This document shows positions 1 through 8,924 of a stretch of 64,000 nucleotides of DNA, piece by piece. The notes beneath the pieces were generated by a model. It was not told the origin of the DNA, did no database searches, and saw nothing but the letters and a program-made list of their open reading frames with translations. Each line of letters starts with the position of its first letter. Position 1 is the stretch's first letter. The stretch is taken from contig NZ_JBHULB010000006.1 in NCBI RefSeq assembly GCF_042684265.1, positions 62,001-126,000 on the forward strand. The letters run 5' to 3'. The translations under genes and the position numbers were made by a program. This DNA is from Croceitalea marina. GTDB lineage: Bacteria; Bacteroidota; Bacteroidia; Flavobacteriales; Flavobacteriaceae.

Positions 1-15
1 TGTTGATTGATAATA

Positions 16-807
16 CTATTTAGAAAAGCTCTTGGGAAGCTTTTTAGCCTGTTCCCAAAAAATATCCATTTCGGCCAAGGTCATTTCTTTAAGTGTTTTG
101 TTTTGCTCTTTTGCCTTTGTCTCCAAAAATTGAAATCTTTTTATGAACTTCTTATTGGTTCGTTCAAGGGCATTTTCAGGACTTATATTTAAAAAACGGG
201 CGTAATTGACCATAGAAAAAAGAACATCGCCAAATTCAGCTTCCATTTTATCCGTATCATCAACCTTTACTTCCTCTTGAAACTCTGCTAATTCTTCTTG
301 CAACTTTTCGAAAACCTGCTCAGGTTTTTCCCAATCAAAACCGACCCCAGCAACTTTCTCTTGTATTCTATTTGCCTTGACCAAGGCTGGCAAACTATTA
401 GGTACGCCTTCAAGCACACTTTTTTTACCTTCTTTAAGTTTTATATTTTCCCAATTTTCCTTTACCTGTTCTTCATTCTCAACCTTTACGTCTCCATAAA
501 TGTGCGGATGACGATTAATGAGTTTATCACATATTTCATTGGCTACATCGGCAATATCGAAGTCTTTTGTTTCAGAACCTATTTTGGCATAAAAAACAAT
601 GTGCAATAACAGATCGCCCAGCTCTTTTTTTACCTCTTCCAAATCATTGTCAAGAATGGCATCCCCCAGTTCATAGGTTTCCTCAATGGTCAAATGTCTT
701 AGCGTTTGAAGTGTCTGCTTCTTATCCCAAGGACATTGGGCTCTGAGCTCGTCCATAATCGTAAGCAACCTATCAAAAGCTTTGAGTTGACCTTCTCTTG
801 AATTCAT
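16..807 (-). CDS. mazG: MazG nucleoside triphosphate pyrophosphohydrolase
   Basis: A 263-residue protein of typical MazG length with two all-alpha NTP-pyrophosphatase domains. The N-terminal domain starts with the family signature CPWDKKQTLQTLRHLTIEE (about residues 24-42), followed by the acidic metal-binding helix ELGDLLLHIVF. A second copy of the fold covers about residues 165-235 with EELAEFQEEV and EFGDVLFSMVNYARF. The family hydrolyses NTPs, including damaged or non-canonical ones, to NMP and pyrophosphate in the cytoplasm, and in some bacteria it tunes (p)ppGpp levels. The start is an ATG at the right-hand end. It stands alone on the minus strand, divergent from the TPR gene. Family assignment is secure; the physiological substrate here is not known. 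Confidence 0.95.
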   Translation of the reverse strand: MNSREGQLKAFDRLLTIMDELRAQCPWDKKQTLQTLRHLTIEETYELGDAILDNDLEEVKKELGDLLLHIVFYAKIGSETKDFDIADVANEICDKLINRHPHIYGDVKVENEEQVKENWENIKLKEGKKSVLEGVPNSLPALVKANRIQEKVAGVGFDWEKPEQVFEKLQEELAEFQEEVKVDDTDKMEAEFGDVLFSMVNYARFLNISPENALERTNKKFIKRFQFLETKAKEQNKTLKEMTLAEMDIFWEQAKKLPKSFSK

Positions 808-1000
808 TTTTCAAATTTTATTTAAAAATACAATCAACTTTGGTGAAGCAGCTAATACTATTTATGAAAGTTATAAACCAGCAATTTAACATATTAATAA
901 TCAGTTATTTACATAATAACCCTATATTTAGCATCCAGTTCCCTCCTATTTTAAATAATTCCCCCTTTTCTAGTTTAACCAATGTTTTATTCATATCCTC

Positions 1001-2731
1001 ATGAAAGTATATCAAAAAATATTGATAGGGATTTTGGCCGCCGGTGTCATACTTTACATTTCGGTTCAAGAAACCCAACAATTAAAAAATAAAGACGCAC
1101 AATATGCTTCGCTAAACTTCATTAAGTGCACTACTGCAAAATTTTTGTTAGGTAATATTGATAGTACAAAACAGATATCTCCTCTATTTGAAAATCTAGG
1201 CAATCATAGTTTTACTATCACAACTGCAAAAAAAGATGCGCAGACTTTCTTTAATCAAGGATTGAGACTAACCTATGCATTTAATCACGCTGAAGCTCAT
1301 CGCTCGTTTATGGAGGCCGCCCGATTAGATTCAAAGTCTGCAATGACCTATTGGGGGCAGGCCTACGTTTTAGGACCAAATATTAACGACCCTTTACCAG
1401 ATAACCAAAGGAGGCAAAAAGCTTGGGAAGCTATTCTGAATGCCAAAAAAAACCTTAGGAAGTCCACAGCAAAAGAGCAAGCTTTAATAGAGGCCCTATC
1501 TAAAAGATATTCTAGTGATAGTACTTCTGATATTGCAAAGTTGAACATGGCTTATATGAAAGCCATGGAAAAAGTGGCCTTGCAGTTTCCTAAAGATGCG
1601 GATATACAAGTATTATATGCTGCATCAGTAATGAATACCGTACCATGGAATTATTGGGACAAAGATGGAAATCCGTCACCAAACATAAATGAAGCAAAAG
1701 CTGCCTTAGAAAAAGCCATAGCGCTAAATCCAGAAAACCCTGGAGCACATCATTATTATATACATATGGTAGAACTTCCGAAGCCTGATTTAGCTGAACC
1801 AAGCGCAGATATATTGGGCAAATTAATGCCAGGAGCAGGTCATATAGTGCATATGCCCTCACACATATATATTAGGGTGGGGCGTTATTTAGATGCCGTA
1901 AAAGTGAATCAAAAAGCCATACTAGCAGATGAAGACTACATCTCTCAATGCTATTCTCAAGGTATGTATCCATTAGGGTATTACCCGCACAATATTCATT
2001 TTTTATGGTCAGCGGCAAGTCTTCTAGGTAATAGTGAGATTGCCCTAGATGCCGCCAAAAAAACTGCCGAAAAAGTACCAATCGGAGAAATGAAAGAATT
2101 ACATTTTCTTCAAAATTTTGCCTCCACCCCACTTTTAGCCTACGTTCGATTCGGAAAATGGAATGATATTTTGACTATGCCAAGCCCTAATTCTGAAATT
2201 AAGCATCTTAAATTAATTTGGCATTATGCTCGTGGTGTAGCCTTTACTAGAAAAGAAAATCTAAAAGAAGCTAAAGAAGAATTAGATGCTATTGAAAACA
2301 TCTTAAAAGATCCAGAAATGAAAGAAATAATGGCAGTAGGTTTTGACTCTAGTTTTGCCATTGCAGAATTAGCCTATGAAGTTGTTGCTGGCGAAGTAGC
2401 GTCTCTTGAAGGCTTAAATGAAAAGTCAATAAAACATTTTAGAGAGGCCGTTGAACTTGAAGACAATCTCACTTACAACGAGCCTTCGGCGTGGTATATA
2501 CCACCTAGACAAAACTTGGGAGCAATGTTACTAAAGGTTAAGCAGTACCAAGAGGCTGAAGCAATTTACCGTGATGACTTAAAAGAGTTACGTCAAAATG
2601 GTTGGTCGCTTACTGGGCTTTACAAAAGTTTAGAAGCTCAAGGTAAAAATGAAGAGGCTAAAAAAGTAAAACTAGAACTCGAAAAAGCTTGGGAACATTC
2701 TGACTTAGAACTGAGCAGCTCAGTTCTTTAG
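1001..2731 (+). CDS. Tetratricopeptide-repeat protein, membrane-anchored or exported
   Basis: A 576-residue protein with an N-terminal hydrophobic segment (ILIGILAAGVILYISV, about residues 7-22) that could be a signal anchor or uncleaved signal. The rest is TPR-rich helical repeat, for example FNQGLRLTYAFNHAEAHRSF near residue 90, AALEKAIALNPENPGAHHYY near 235, and C-terminal repeats around YQEAEAIYRDDL. It resembles a widespread family of exported TPR proteins without a firmly established function; such repeats normally bind protein partners. Its stop codon interlocks with that of the convergent downstream gene (stops at 2729-2731 and 2728-2730), so no space remains for a terminator between them. 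Function is not assigned. Confidence 0.8.
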   Translation: MKVYQKILIGILAAGVILYISVQETQQLKNKDAQYASLNFIKCTTAKFLLGNIDSTKQISPLFENLGNHSFTITTAKKDAQTFFNQGLRLTYAFNHAEAHRSFMEAARLDSKSAMTYWGQAYVLGPNINDPLPDNQRRQKAWEAILNAKKNLRKSTAKEQALIEALSKRYSSDSTSDIAKLNMAYMKAMEKVALQFPKDADIQVLYAASVMNTVPWNYWDKDGNPSPNINEAKAALEKAIALNPENPGAHHYYIHMVELPKPDLAEPSADILGKLMPGAGHIVHMPSHIYIRVGRYLDAVKVNQKAILADEDYISQCYSQGMYPLGYYPHNIHFLWSAASLLGNSEIALDAAKKTAEKVPIGEMKELHFLQNFASTPLLAYVRFGKWNDILTMPSPNSEIKHLKLIWHYARGVAFTRKENLKEAKEELDAIENILKDPEMKEIMAVGFDSSFAIAELAYEVVAGEVASLEGLNEKSIKHFREAVELEDNLTYNEPSAWYIPPRQNLGAMLLKVKQYQEAEAIYRDDLKELRQNGWSLTGLYKSLEAQGKNEEAKKVKLELEKAWEHSDLELSSSVL

Positions 2732-3666
2732 TTTATAATCTCTTTTTTTGCTTGTTGAAATTCGGTCACCATTTCTTCCACAATTTTAGCTGCAGGTTTA
2801 ATATCATGAATTAAAGCAGATACTTGACCTATCTCAAGTTCTCCTTCTTTTAAATCTCCTTCGAACATCCCTCTTTTTGCCCTTGCCCTACCCAGGACTG
2901 TTTTTAATTCTTCAATAGAAGCCCCTTTTTCATAGGCCTTTTGAACTTGACGGTAAAAATTGTTTTTAAGCAACCTCACGGGAGCTAATTCTTTTAAAGT
3001 CAACTGGGTATCACCCTCTTTAGCCTTAACAACTTCCTCTTTAAAAGAAAGATGTGAAGAAGCTTCATTACTGGCAACAAAACGGCTGCCGACCTGAACC
3101 CCGTCTGCTCCTAAGACCATAGCGGCCAACATTTGACGACCGGTCGCTATACCTCCGGCAGCTATTAAAGGAATGGCTAGTTTCTCTTTTACGGCGGGTA
3201 TCAACACCAGTGTTGTGGTTTCATCTCGGCCATTGTGACCACCTGCTTCAAAACCTTCAGCGACTACCGCATCTACTCCTGCATCTTGGGCCTTAAGTGC
3301 AAACTTTACACTACTCACAACATGTGCCACAGTAATTCCTTTTTCTTTTAAAAAAGTCGTCCAAGTTTTAGGGTTTCCAGCAGATGTGAAAACTATTTTG
3401 ACCCCTTCACCAATAATTATGGACATCAATTTATCAATATCCGGATACAACATGGGAATATTAACCCCAAATGGTTTGTCAGTGGCTTTTTTGCACTTTT
3501 GAATGTGCTCGACCAATACCTCTGGATACATGCTACCTGCACCTATTAAGCCTAGTCCGCCTGCATTGGAAACGGCTGAAGCCAATCTCCAACCACTTGC
3601 CCAAATCATACCTCCTTGAACTATAGGGTATTTTATATGGAATAAATCCGTTATTCGATTTTGCAT
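2728..3666 (-). CDS. Nitronate monooxygenase / FabK-like FMN-dependent TIM-barrel enzyme
   Basis: A 312-residue protein of the 2-nitropropane dioxygenase/nitronate monooxygenase family. Visible signatures are the N-terminal PIVQGGMIWASG, the flavin-binding AGGLGLIGAG, a central AEGFEAGGHNGR with the conserved His, and the phosphate-binding glycines in PLIAAGGIATGRQ followed by LGADGVQVGSRF. Members oxidise nitronates using FMN; close relatives are FabK-type enoyl-ACP reductases, and the two are hard to separate without phylogeny. It lies 4 bp downstream of mnmA on the same strand, so the two are probably co-transcribed. The ATG start fits the family N-terminus. Confidence 0.85.
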   Translation of the reverse strand: MQNRITDLFHIKYPIVQGGMIWASGWRLASAVSNAGGLGLIGAGSMYPEVLVEHIQKCKKATDKPFGVNIPMLYPDIDKLMSIIIGEGVKIVFTSAGNPKTWTTFLKEKGITVAHVVSSVKFALKAQDAGVDAVVAEGFEAGGHNGRDETTTLVLIPAVKEKLAIPLIAAGGIATGRQMLAAMVLGADGVQVGSRFVASNEASSHLSFKEEVVKAKEGDTQLTLKELAPVRLLKNNFYRQVQKAYEKGASIEELKTVLGRARAKRGMFEGDLKEGELEIGQVSALIHDIKPAAKIVEEMVTEFQQAKKEIIN

Positions 3667-3670
3667 AATG

Positions 3671-4867
3671 CTAAGATATGACTCCCGAACCGATTAACTC
3701 ATCTTCGATATACCAGGCAACGAACTGGCCTTCCGTTATGGCCGATTGTTTTTCATCAAAATCAACATACAGGCCTGCATTAACTCGATATAAAGTTGCT
3801 TTTTGTAGAGGTTGACGATAACGGATTCTAGCCATAACAGTAATTATCCCATCAACCTTCAGTGCTAAATCTTCTCTTACCCAATGCAGTTCTTTTTCAT
3901 TAACAAAAAGGGTTTTTCGTAAAAGACCAGGATGTGATTTTCCCTGTCCTGTATAAATAACGTTTTCATTTACATCGGTATCAATAACAAATAGAGGCTC
4001 TTTTGTACCTCCTACATCAAGGCCCTTTCGTTGTCCGATGGTAAAAAAATGGGCTCCAGAATGCTCTCCAACAATTTTTCCTCCATTTTTCGAATATGCT
4101 ATTTTCTCTGAATGGTGCTTCAGTTCATCAATTTTATTGGTAAAGTTTTCGGTGTCACTTACATAATAATTTGCATTGGCAGGCACCTCTACAATTAAAC
4201 CCTTTTTAGGCTTTAATTTTTGTTGTAAAAATTCTGGTAAACGTACTTTACCTATAAAACATAATCCTTGGGAGTCTTTTTTATCGGCCGTTACCAAATC
4301 ATTATCCGCGGCAATTTTACGCACTTCTGGTTTCGTTAGTTCTCCAATAGGGAAAAGTGTTTTTGCCAACTGTTCTTGTGAAAGCTGACACAAAAAATAA
4401 GATTGGTCCTTATTAGTATCAGCTCCTGCCAAAAGTTGATAAGTTTCCGTTCCATCACTATTTTTAATTGTTCCCTTTCTACAATAGTGCCCGGTAGCCA
4501 CATAATCGGCACCGAGACCCAAAGCAATTTTTAAAAAAACGTCGAATTTAATTTCGCGGTTGCACAGCACATCAGGATTAGGAGTTCTACCTTTTTCATA
4601 TTCATTGAACATATAATCTACGATACGCTCCTTATATTCAACACTTAAGTCAACAGTCTGAAAAGGAATACCTAGTTTATCCGCTACTATCAAGGCATCA
4701 TTGCTATCTTCCAACCACGGGCATTCATCTGAAATAGTAACAGAATCGTCATGCCAGTTCTTCATAAAAAGTCCAATTACTTCATATCCTTGCTCTTTGA
4801 GCAGATATGCCGTAACACTAGAATCTACTCCACCAGATAATCCGACAACAACTTTCTTTTTCATCAT
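3671..4867 (-). CDS. mnmA: tRNA-specific 2-thiouridylase MnmA
   Basis: A 398-residue tRNA U34 2-thiouridylase. It has the N-terminal ATP-pyrophosphatase P-loop GLSGGVDSS (about residues 9-17), the catalytic Cys in NPDVLCNREIKF (about residue 102) and the second catalytic Cys in SQGLCFIGK (about residue 203). It activates U34 of tRNA-Glu, -Gln and -Lys by adenylation and transfers persulfide sulfur, a step of mnm5s2U34 synthesis. Length and motif spacing are normal, though an insertion of about 40 residues, including HHSEKIAYSKNGGKIVGEH, sits before the C-terminal beta-barrel. Two adjacent ATG codons exist at the start; the outer one is used here. A TACTTTTA element on the minus strand (4882-4889) is a plausible -7 promoter. 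Confidence 0.96.
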   Translation of the reverse strand: MMKKKVVVGLSGGVDSSVTAYLLKEQGYEVIGLFMKNWHDDSVTISDECPWLEDSNDALIVADKLGIPFQTVDLSVEYKERIVDYMFNEYEKGRTPNPDVLCNREIKFDVFLKIALGLGADYVATGHYCRKGTIKNSDGTETYQLLAGADTNKDQSYFLCQLSQEQLAKTLFPIGELTKPEVRKIAADNDLVTADKKDSQGLCFIGKVRLPEFLQQKLKPKKGLIVEVPANANYYVSDTENFTNKIDELKHHSEKIAYSKNGGKIVGEHSGAHFFTIGQRKGLDVGGTKEPLFVIDTDVNENVIYTGQGKSHPGLLRKTLFVNEKELHWVREDLALKVDGIITVMARIRYRQPLQKATLYRVNAGLYVDFDEKQSAITEGQFVAWYIEDELIGSGVIS

Positions 4868-5187
4868 TTTAATCTAAGGTGTAAAAGTACAAAATAGGCT
4901 TTAAAAATAGGCAATACTAGTACTCTTCAGTCAGGTAATCAGGGTATTAACAATTAGGTTTTACATTGTAAATGTTGTTTCAAAATTTAACACAAATGTT
5001 AAACGTTTATTAAATAGTGTTTAACCAAAGCAACCTTTTGTCAAACAAAATATCCTAAAGAAGTAATTAAAAATAAATTGATTATCAGTTATTTGTGTGT
5101 AAAATACATATAAGTACCTGATTTTCAAACAATAAAAAGTTTAAAATTTATCAATTTTTGTTAAACAATTATTCTAAATCAATTTTC
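4868..5187. other. Intergenic region upstream of the fasciclin genes
   Basis: A 320-bp, very AT-rich gap between the divergent mnmA and first fasciclin gene. No credible ORF or RNA gene is visible. An inverted repeat GTTAAAC (4998-5004) / GTTTAAC (5019-5025) with a 14-bp spacer is the only symmetric element noticed; it could be an operator for the fasciclin genes, but there is no second copy in the window to support this. Confidence 0.4.
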
Positions 5188-6576
5188 ATGAAACAACTAA
5201 CAAATTTCTTTAAAATCAGCTTGGTTTTATCTGTATTCGTAATAGCTTCTTGCTCGGATGACGACAACGGAGGTGGAACTGACATGGAAACCACAACTAT
5301 TGTTGACCTTGCAGTGGCTACTAACGACCTAAGTATTTTGGTCGATGCCCTAACCAGTGCCAATCTCGCCGGAACCCTGGAAGGTGACGGCCCTTTTACA
5401 GTATTTGCCCCTACCAACAGCGCTTTTGAAGCATTTTTGGAAGCAAACGATTTTGCATCTTTAGAAGATGTACCAAATGACGTTTTAACGCAAGTACTAT
5501 TAAATCATGTAGTAAGCGGAGAAAATTTATCTTCTTCACTTTCCACAGGATATATTTCTAGCTTATCAACAGCTGGAGCTGAAGGTAGAAACTTAAGTCT
5601 TTATATCAATATATCAACTGGAGTTACCATTAATGGAGTTGCCGATGTGGTAACTGAAGATATTCAGGCAGACAATGGAGTTGTGCATATTGTCGATGCT
5701 GTTATCGGACTGCCTACAATCGTAGACCATGCAGTATCCAATAGTGAGTTGTCTTCTTTGGTAACAGCTTTAACTGCTGATAACAATACTACATTTACTA
5801 CACTTCTTTCAAGCACTATTACAGACTTTACTGTATTTGCGCCTGTAAATGCGGCATTTGGGGTGTACACAAACCCAAATAGTAATGATATCAATGATGT
5901 TTTATCATATCATGTAATTTCAGGAGACGCAGCTTTTTCTGATGAATTAATGAATATGTATGTTTCTACCGCTGCAACCAATGCAGACGGAGATGCATTA
6001 AGCCAGTATATTAATACCGATGATGGTGTAAGTATTAATGCAAGCAGTAATGTTGCCATTGCAGACATCGTTGCTGTAAATGGCGTAGTACATGCGGTAG
6101 ATGCAGTTATAGACCTACCATCGGTAGTTACTTTTGCTGCTGCTGACCCCAATTTCTCAACACTGGTTCAAGCCTTGACAGATTTAACGCCTAGTGTAAA
6201 TTTTGTCGAAGTACTTTCTGCCCAAGATGGAAATGGTAATGATCCATTTACGGTTTTTGCACCTACAAATGATGCTTTTGCTGCGTTGAGTGCTATTCCT
6301 GCTGAAGAGGATTTAATCCCAATTTTACAACATCATGTTGTTGCTGGAGCAAATATTCGTTCCAGTGATTTAACTGCAGATGGTACAACAACCACTCCTG
6401 CAACTTTAGAAGGAGATACGTTTACAATCACCTTACCAGGAACAGATGGTAATATCGCAGATGTGACCGACGGTGCAGGTAACGATGGGATAGGCATTAT
6501 TGCAGTAGATGTACAAGCTAAAAACGGAGTAATCCATGTTTTAAATACTGTTCTAATACCAGACACTACAAACTAA
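5188..6576 (+). CDS. Surface lipoprotein with three fasciclin (FAS1) domains
   Basis: A 462-residue lipoprotein. The signal peptide ends in a lipobox with Cys at residue 22 (VIASC), followed by SDDD, which matches the acidic lipoprotein export signal of Flavobacteria, so exposure on the outer face of the outer membrane is likely. Three FAS1 domains follow at about residues 36-172, 176-310 and 311-455; each opens with an IVDLA-like helix and contains the H1 motif FTVFAPTNxAF and the C-terminal GVVHxVDAV(I) strand. FAS1 domains mediate adhesion. An in-frame TTG 30 bp upstream would add ten residues before the signal peptide; the ATG is chosen because it places a normal lipoprotein signal at the N-terminus. 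A terminator separates it from a second fasciclin gene. Confidence 0.9.
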   Translation: MKQLTNFFKISLVLSVFVIASCSDDDNGGGTDMETTTIVDLAVATNDLSILVDALTSANLAGTLEGDGPFTVFAPTNSAFEAFLEANDFASLEDVPNDVLTQVLLNHVVSGENLSSSLSTGYISSLSTAGAEGRNLSLYINISTGVTINGVADVVTEDIQADNGVVHIVDAVIGLPTIVDHAVSNSELSSLVTALTADNNTTFTTLLSSTITDFTVFAPVNAAFGVYTNPNSNDINDVLSYHVISGDAAFSDELMNMYVSTAATNADGDALSQYINTDDGVSINASSNVAIADIVAVNGVVHAVDAVIDLPSVVTFAAADPNFSTLVQALTDLTPSVNFVEVLSAQDGNGNDPFTVFAPTNDAFAALSAIPAEEDLIPILQHHVVAGANIRSSDLTADGTTTTPATLEGDTFTITLPGTDGNIADVTDGAGNDGIGIIAVDVQAKNGVIHVLNTVLIPDTTN

Positions 6577-6583
6577 TATAAAT

Positions 6584-6613
6584 AGGGGCCATCTTAAGCG
6601 GTGGCCCCTTTCT
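6584..6613 (+). terminator. Rho-independent terminator after first fasciclin gene
   Basis: A perfect 8-bp stem (AGGGGCCA 6584-6591 with TGGCCCCT 6602-6609), a 10-nt loop and a short T-rich tail, eight bases after the stop codon. The tail is weak, so partial read-through into the second fasciclin gene is possible. Confidence 0.7.
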
Positions 6614-6638
6614 AATTAACCTTTAACACTATATAAAA

Positions 6639-8648
6639 ATGAAAAAAAACCTCACATTTAAAAACGTATTTCTTCTACTGCTACTGTCGGTATTTGCAGT
6701 ATCCTGCGATGATGACAAAGAAGAATTGATGGCTTCGATGGAAAGCCAAACTACTATTGTAGAAACTGCGCAAGGAGAAGAAAGTTTAAGCTCTCTCGTG
6801 GCAGCTCTATCTAAAGCCGACGAGAATGAAGACTCGGATTTAATTGGCACATTGAGCGGTAATGGTTCATTTACCGTATTTGCACCTTCAAATGAAGCCT
6901 TTACAGCGCTATTACAAGGTTTAGAAGGTTTTGATTCTCTTGAAGATTTTGATACTGAAGAAGAAAAGACATTATTGGCCAAGATTCTACAATATCACGT
7001 TGTTGCTGGTGTTGCCGCAGCATCTACAGACTTGTCAGAAGGTCAGACCATAACTACGGTGCAAGGAGAAAGTGTTTCGGTTAGCCTTGATGGTGGCGTA
7101 TTTATCGGCGATGCTACCGAAGATGATGCAAAGGTTATTCTTGCCGACGTACCTAACTCAAATGGTATAGTGCATGTTATTAATAAAGTATTATTGCCCC
7201 AAGAGGTTCTCAATATACTTAGTCCGCCTCAAGATTTGGTAGACCTAGTAGTAGCGACTGAGGCTTTATCCGCTCTTGAAGCAGCTGTTATAAAAGCAGA
7301 TTTAGTAGAGACTTTGCAGAGCGAAGGTCCTTTTACCGTTTTTGCTCCAACAGATGATGCTTTTGCAGGCCTTCTTATGGCCTTGGGAGAGGACTATAAC
7401 TCTTTAGAGGATTTTGATACTGAAGAAGAAATCGCATTACTAAAAGATATTCTTTTATACCACGTTGTTCCAGCTAAAGTGTTGGCTGCTGATCTAGCTG
7501 AAGGTAGCGTTGCAACTGCTTTAGCTGAGAATACTATTGAAATTATTGCCGATGGAGAAACTTTTGTGATTGGCGATGCTTCTGATACCAATGCTGTAAT
7601 AACGGGTACGGACATCATGGCTACTAATGGTGTAGCACATACCATCAATAAAGTTTTATTACCACAATCGGCCATTGACTTTTTGGCAACCCTTGAGCTT
7701 AAGAACATTGTTGAAATAGCTATCGCTACCGATGACCTGAGCATTCTTGTCGATGCACTTGTTGCTGCTAACGCCGGATTGGTGGAAACTTTGAGCGGTG
7801 AAGGTCCTTTCACGGTATTCGCCCCTACCAACGAGGCTTTTGTCGGTCTATTGGATATCCTAGGTGATGACTACAACGCACTTTCCGATTTCGATACTCA
7901 GGAAGAGATAGACCTTTTGGTTAAGATTCTTACCTACCACGTAGTGGCGGGAACCGAAGCTTTCGCCGCAGACCTTTCCGATGGACAGTCAATCGCAACG
8001 GTAAACGGAGCTTCAGTAGGCATCAATATTACAAACCATACTGTTCACATTATTGACGCTACCGATGATAATGCTACCGTGGTGATTCCTGATGTGGATG
8101 CCAGTAACGGAGTCGTACACGTAATCAACAAAGTATTGTTACCGCAGGAAGCGGTTGATTTTGTTACGGCGATGCAAACACCAAACATTGTTGAATTAGC
8201 GCAATCAGTAGATGATTTAAGTTATTTGGTCGCTGCCTTAATTCAGGCAGACGCAGGTTTAGTCGAAGCCTTAAGTGGTGAAGGCCCTTTCACGGTATTC
8301 GCTCCTACCAATCAAGCATTTACAGATTTATTACATGCCTTAGGTAGTAACTATAATAGCTTAGAAGATTTTGATACCGAAGAAGAGAAAGCGCTTCTTG
8401 TAAAAATTCTAACCTATCATGTTGTTGCCGGCGCCGTCGTAGCTTCTGGAGATTTAAGCAATCACCAAGAGTTTACAACTTTACAAGGCGAGTCGATTTT
8501 CGCAATACTAAACCACGGTGTATTTATTAGAGATAAAACACATGTTGATGCTAGAGTTATTGGTGCAGATAATGTTGCTAGCAATGGTATAGTACATGTT
8601 ATCAACAAAGTTTTACTTCCACAAGAAGTTTTAGATGCGCTACACTAA
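6639..8648 (+). CDS. Surface lipoprotein with four fasciclin (FAS1) domains
   Basis: A 669-residue paralogue of the preceding gene. The signal peptide has lipobox Cys at residue 23 (AVSC), then DDDKEE, again an acidic surface-export signal. Four FAS1 domains occupy about residues 37-190, 198-345, 353-510 and 515-667. Each carries EGPFTVFAPTNxAF or a close variant, a linker with DFDTEEE or DFDTQEE, and a terminal GVVHVINKVLLPQE or variant. The near-identical repeat linkers point to recent internal duplication or gene conversion. The third domain has more C/G-ending codons than the flanking domains. The inferred role is adhesion to surfaces, polysaccharide or other cells. A strong terminator follows 34 bp after the stop. 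Confidence 0.9.
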   Translation: MKKNLTFKNVFLLLLLSVFAVSCDDDKEELMASMESQTTIVETAQGEESLSSLVAALSKADENEDSDLIGTLSGNGSFTVFAPSNEAFTALLQGLEGFDSLEDFDTEEEKTLLAKILQYHVVAGVAAASTDLSEGQTITTVQGESVSVSLDGGVFIGDATEDDAKVILADVPNSNGIVHVINKVLLPQEVLNILSPPQDLVDLVVATEALSALEAAVIKADLVETLQSEGPFTVFAPTDDAFAGLLMALGEDYNSLEDFDTEEEIALLKDILLYHVVPAKVLAADLAEGSVATALAENTIEIIADGETFVIGDASDTNAVITGTDIMATNGVAHTINKVLLPQSAIDFLATLELKNIVEIAIATDDLSILVDALVAANAGLVETLSGEGPFTVFAPTNEAFVGLLDILGDDYNALSDFDTQEEIDLLVKILTYHVVAGTEAFAADLSDGQSIATVNGASVGINITNHTVHIIDATDDNATVVIPDVDASNGVVHVINKVLLPQEAVDFVTAMQTPNIVELAQSVDDLSYLVAALIQADAGLVEALSGEGPFTVFAPTNQAFTDLLHALGSNYNSLEDFDTEEEKALLVKILTYHVVAGAVVASGDLSNHQEFTTLQGESIFAILNHGVFIRDKTHVDARVIGADNVASNGIVHVINKVLLPQEVLDALH

Positions 8649-8682
8649 AATAAAGCTTGGCTATTAGTAAGTTAAGGACTAC

Positions 8683-8718
8683 AAAAAAGCCTTTCATTAT
8701 CTAATGAAAGGCTTTTTT
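8683..8718 (+). terminator. Strong Rho-independent terminator after second fasciclin gene
   Basis: A near-perfect long stem made by AAAAAAGCCTTTCATTA (8683-8699) and TAATGAAAGGCTTTTTT (8702-8718), with a tight loop and a T-run. The A-run before the stem also makes it a possible terminator for minus-strand transcripts. Confidence 0.85.
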
Positions 8719-8824
8719 CATCTATGGTATTAACCGTTCGTCGATGAGACATCAAAAGGGTATCCTTTACCATACAAAAAACACCGCTTGACAACTATTA
8801 ATTTTTTTGAAAGGAATTAGGTCG

Positions 8825-8901
8825 CATCTTTGGAGTCCCGAATCTTTCCAAACTATGCCTATTATGGCGGAAGCTTCCTCCGAAAGGAGGAAGTTTTTTT
8901 T
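8825..8901 (+). ncRNA. Candidate small RNA with promoter-like element and own terminator
   Basis: Between two terminators and outside any gene lies CATCTTTG (8825-8832), one mismatch from the Bacteroidota -7 consensus TANNTTTG. It is followed about 40 bp later by a strong intrinsic terminator: stem CTTCCTCC (8874-8881), GAAA tetraloop, GGAGGAAG (8886-8893), then eight T. Nothing upstream needs this terminator, because the fasciclin transcript already ends at 8718, and it points the wrong way for the convergent yidC. A short transcript of about 60 nt is the simplest explanation. The -33 region is poor and no known RNA family is recognised, so this is tentative. Confidence 0.35.
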
Positions 8902-8924
8902 AACAAAAGTTCCCCTAGAAATTT

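Noticed and set aside
4998..5025. Inverted repeat GTTAAAC/GTTTAAC as a regulator site for the fasciclin genes
   Set aside because: Short and AT-rich, so likely by chance in this composition, and no second copy precedes another gene in the window. Mentioned only as part of the intergenic description.
5158..5187. TTG start adding ten residues to the first fasciclin protein
   Set aside because: It would put polar residues ahead of the lipoprotein signal; the ATG at 5188 gives a standard signal peptide.
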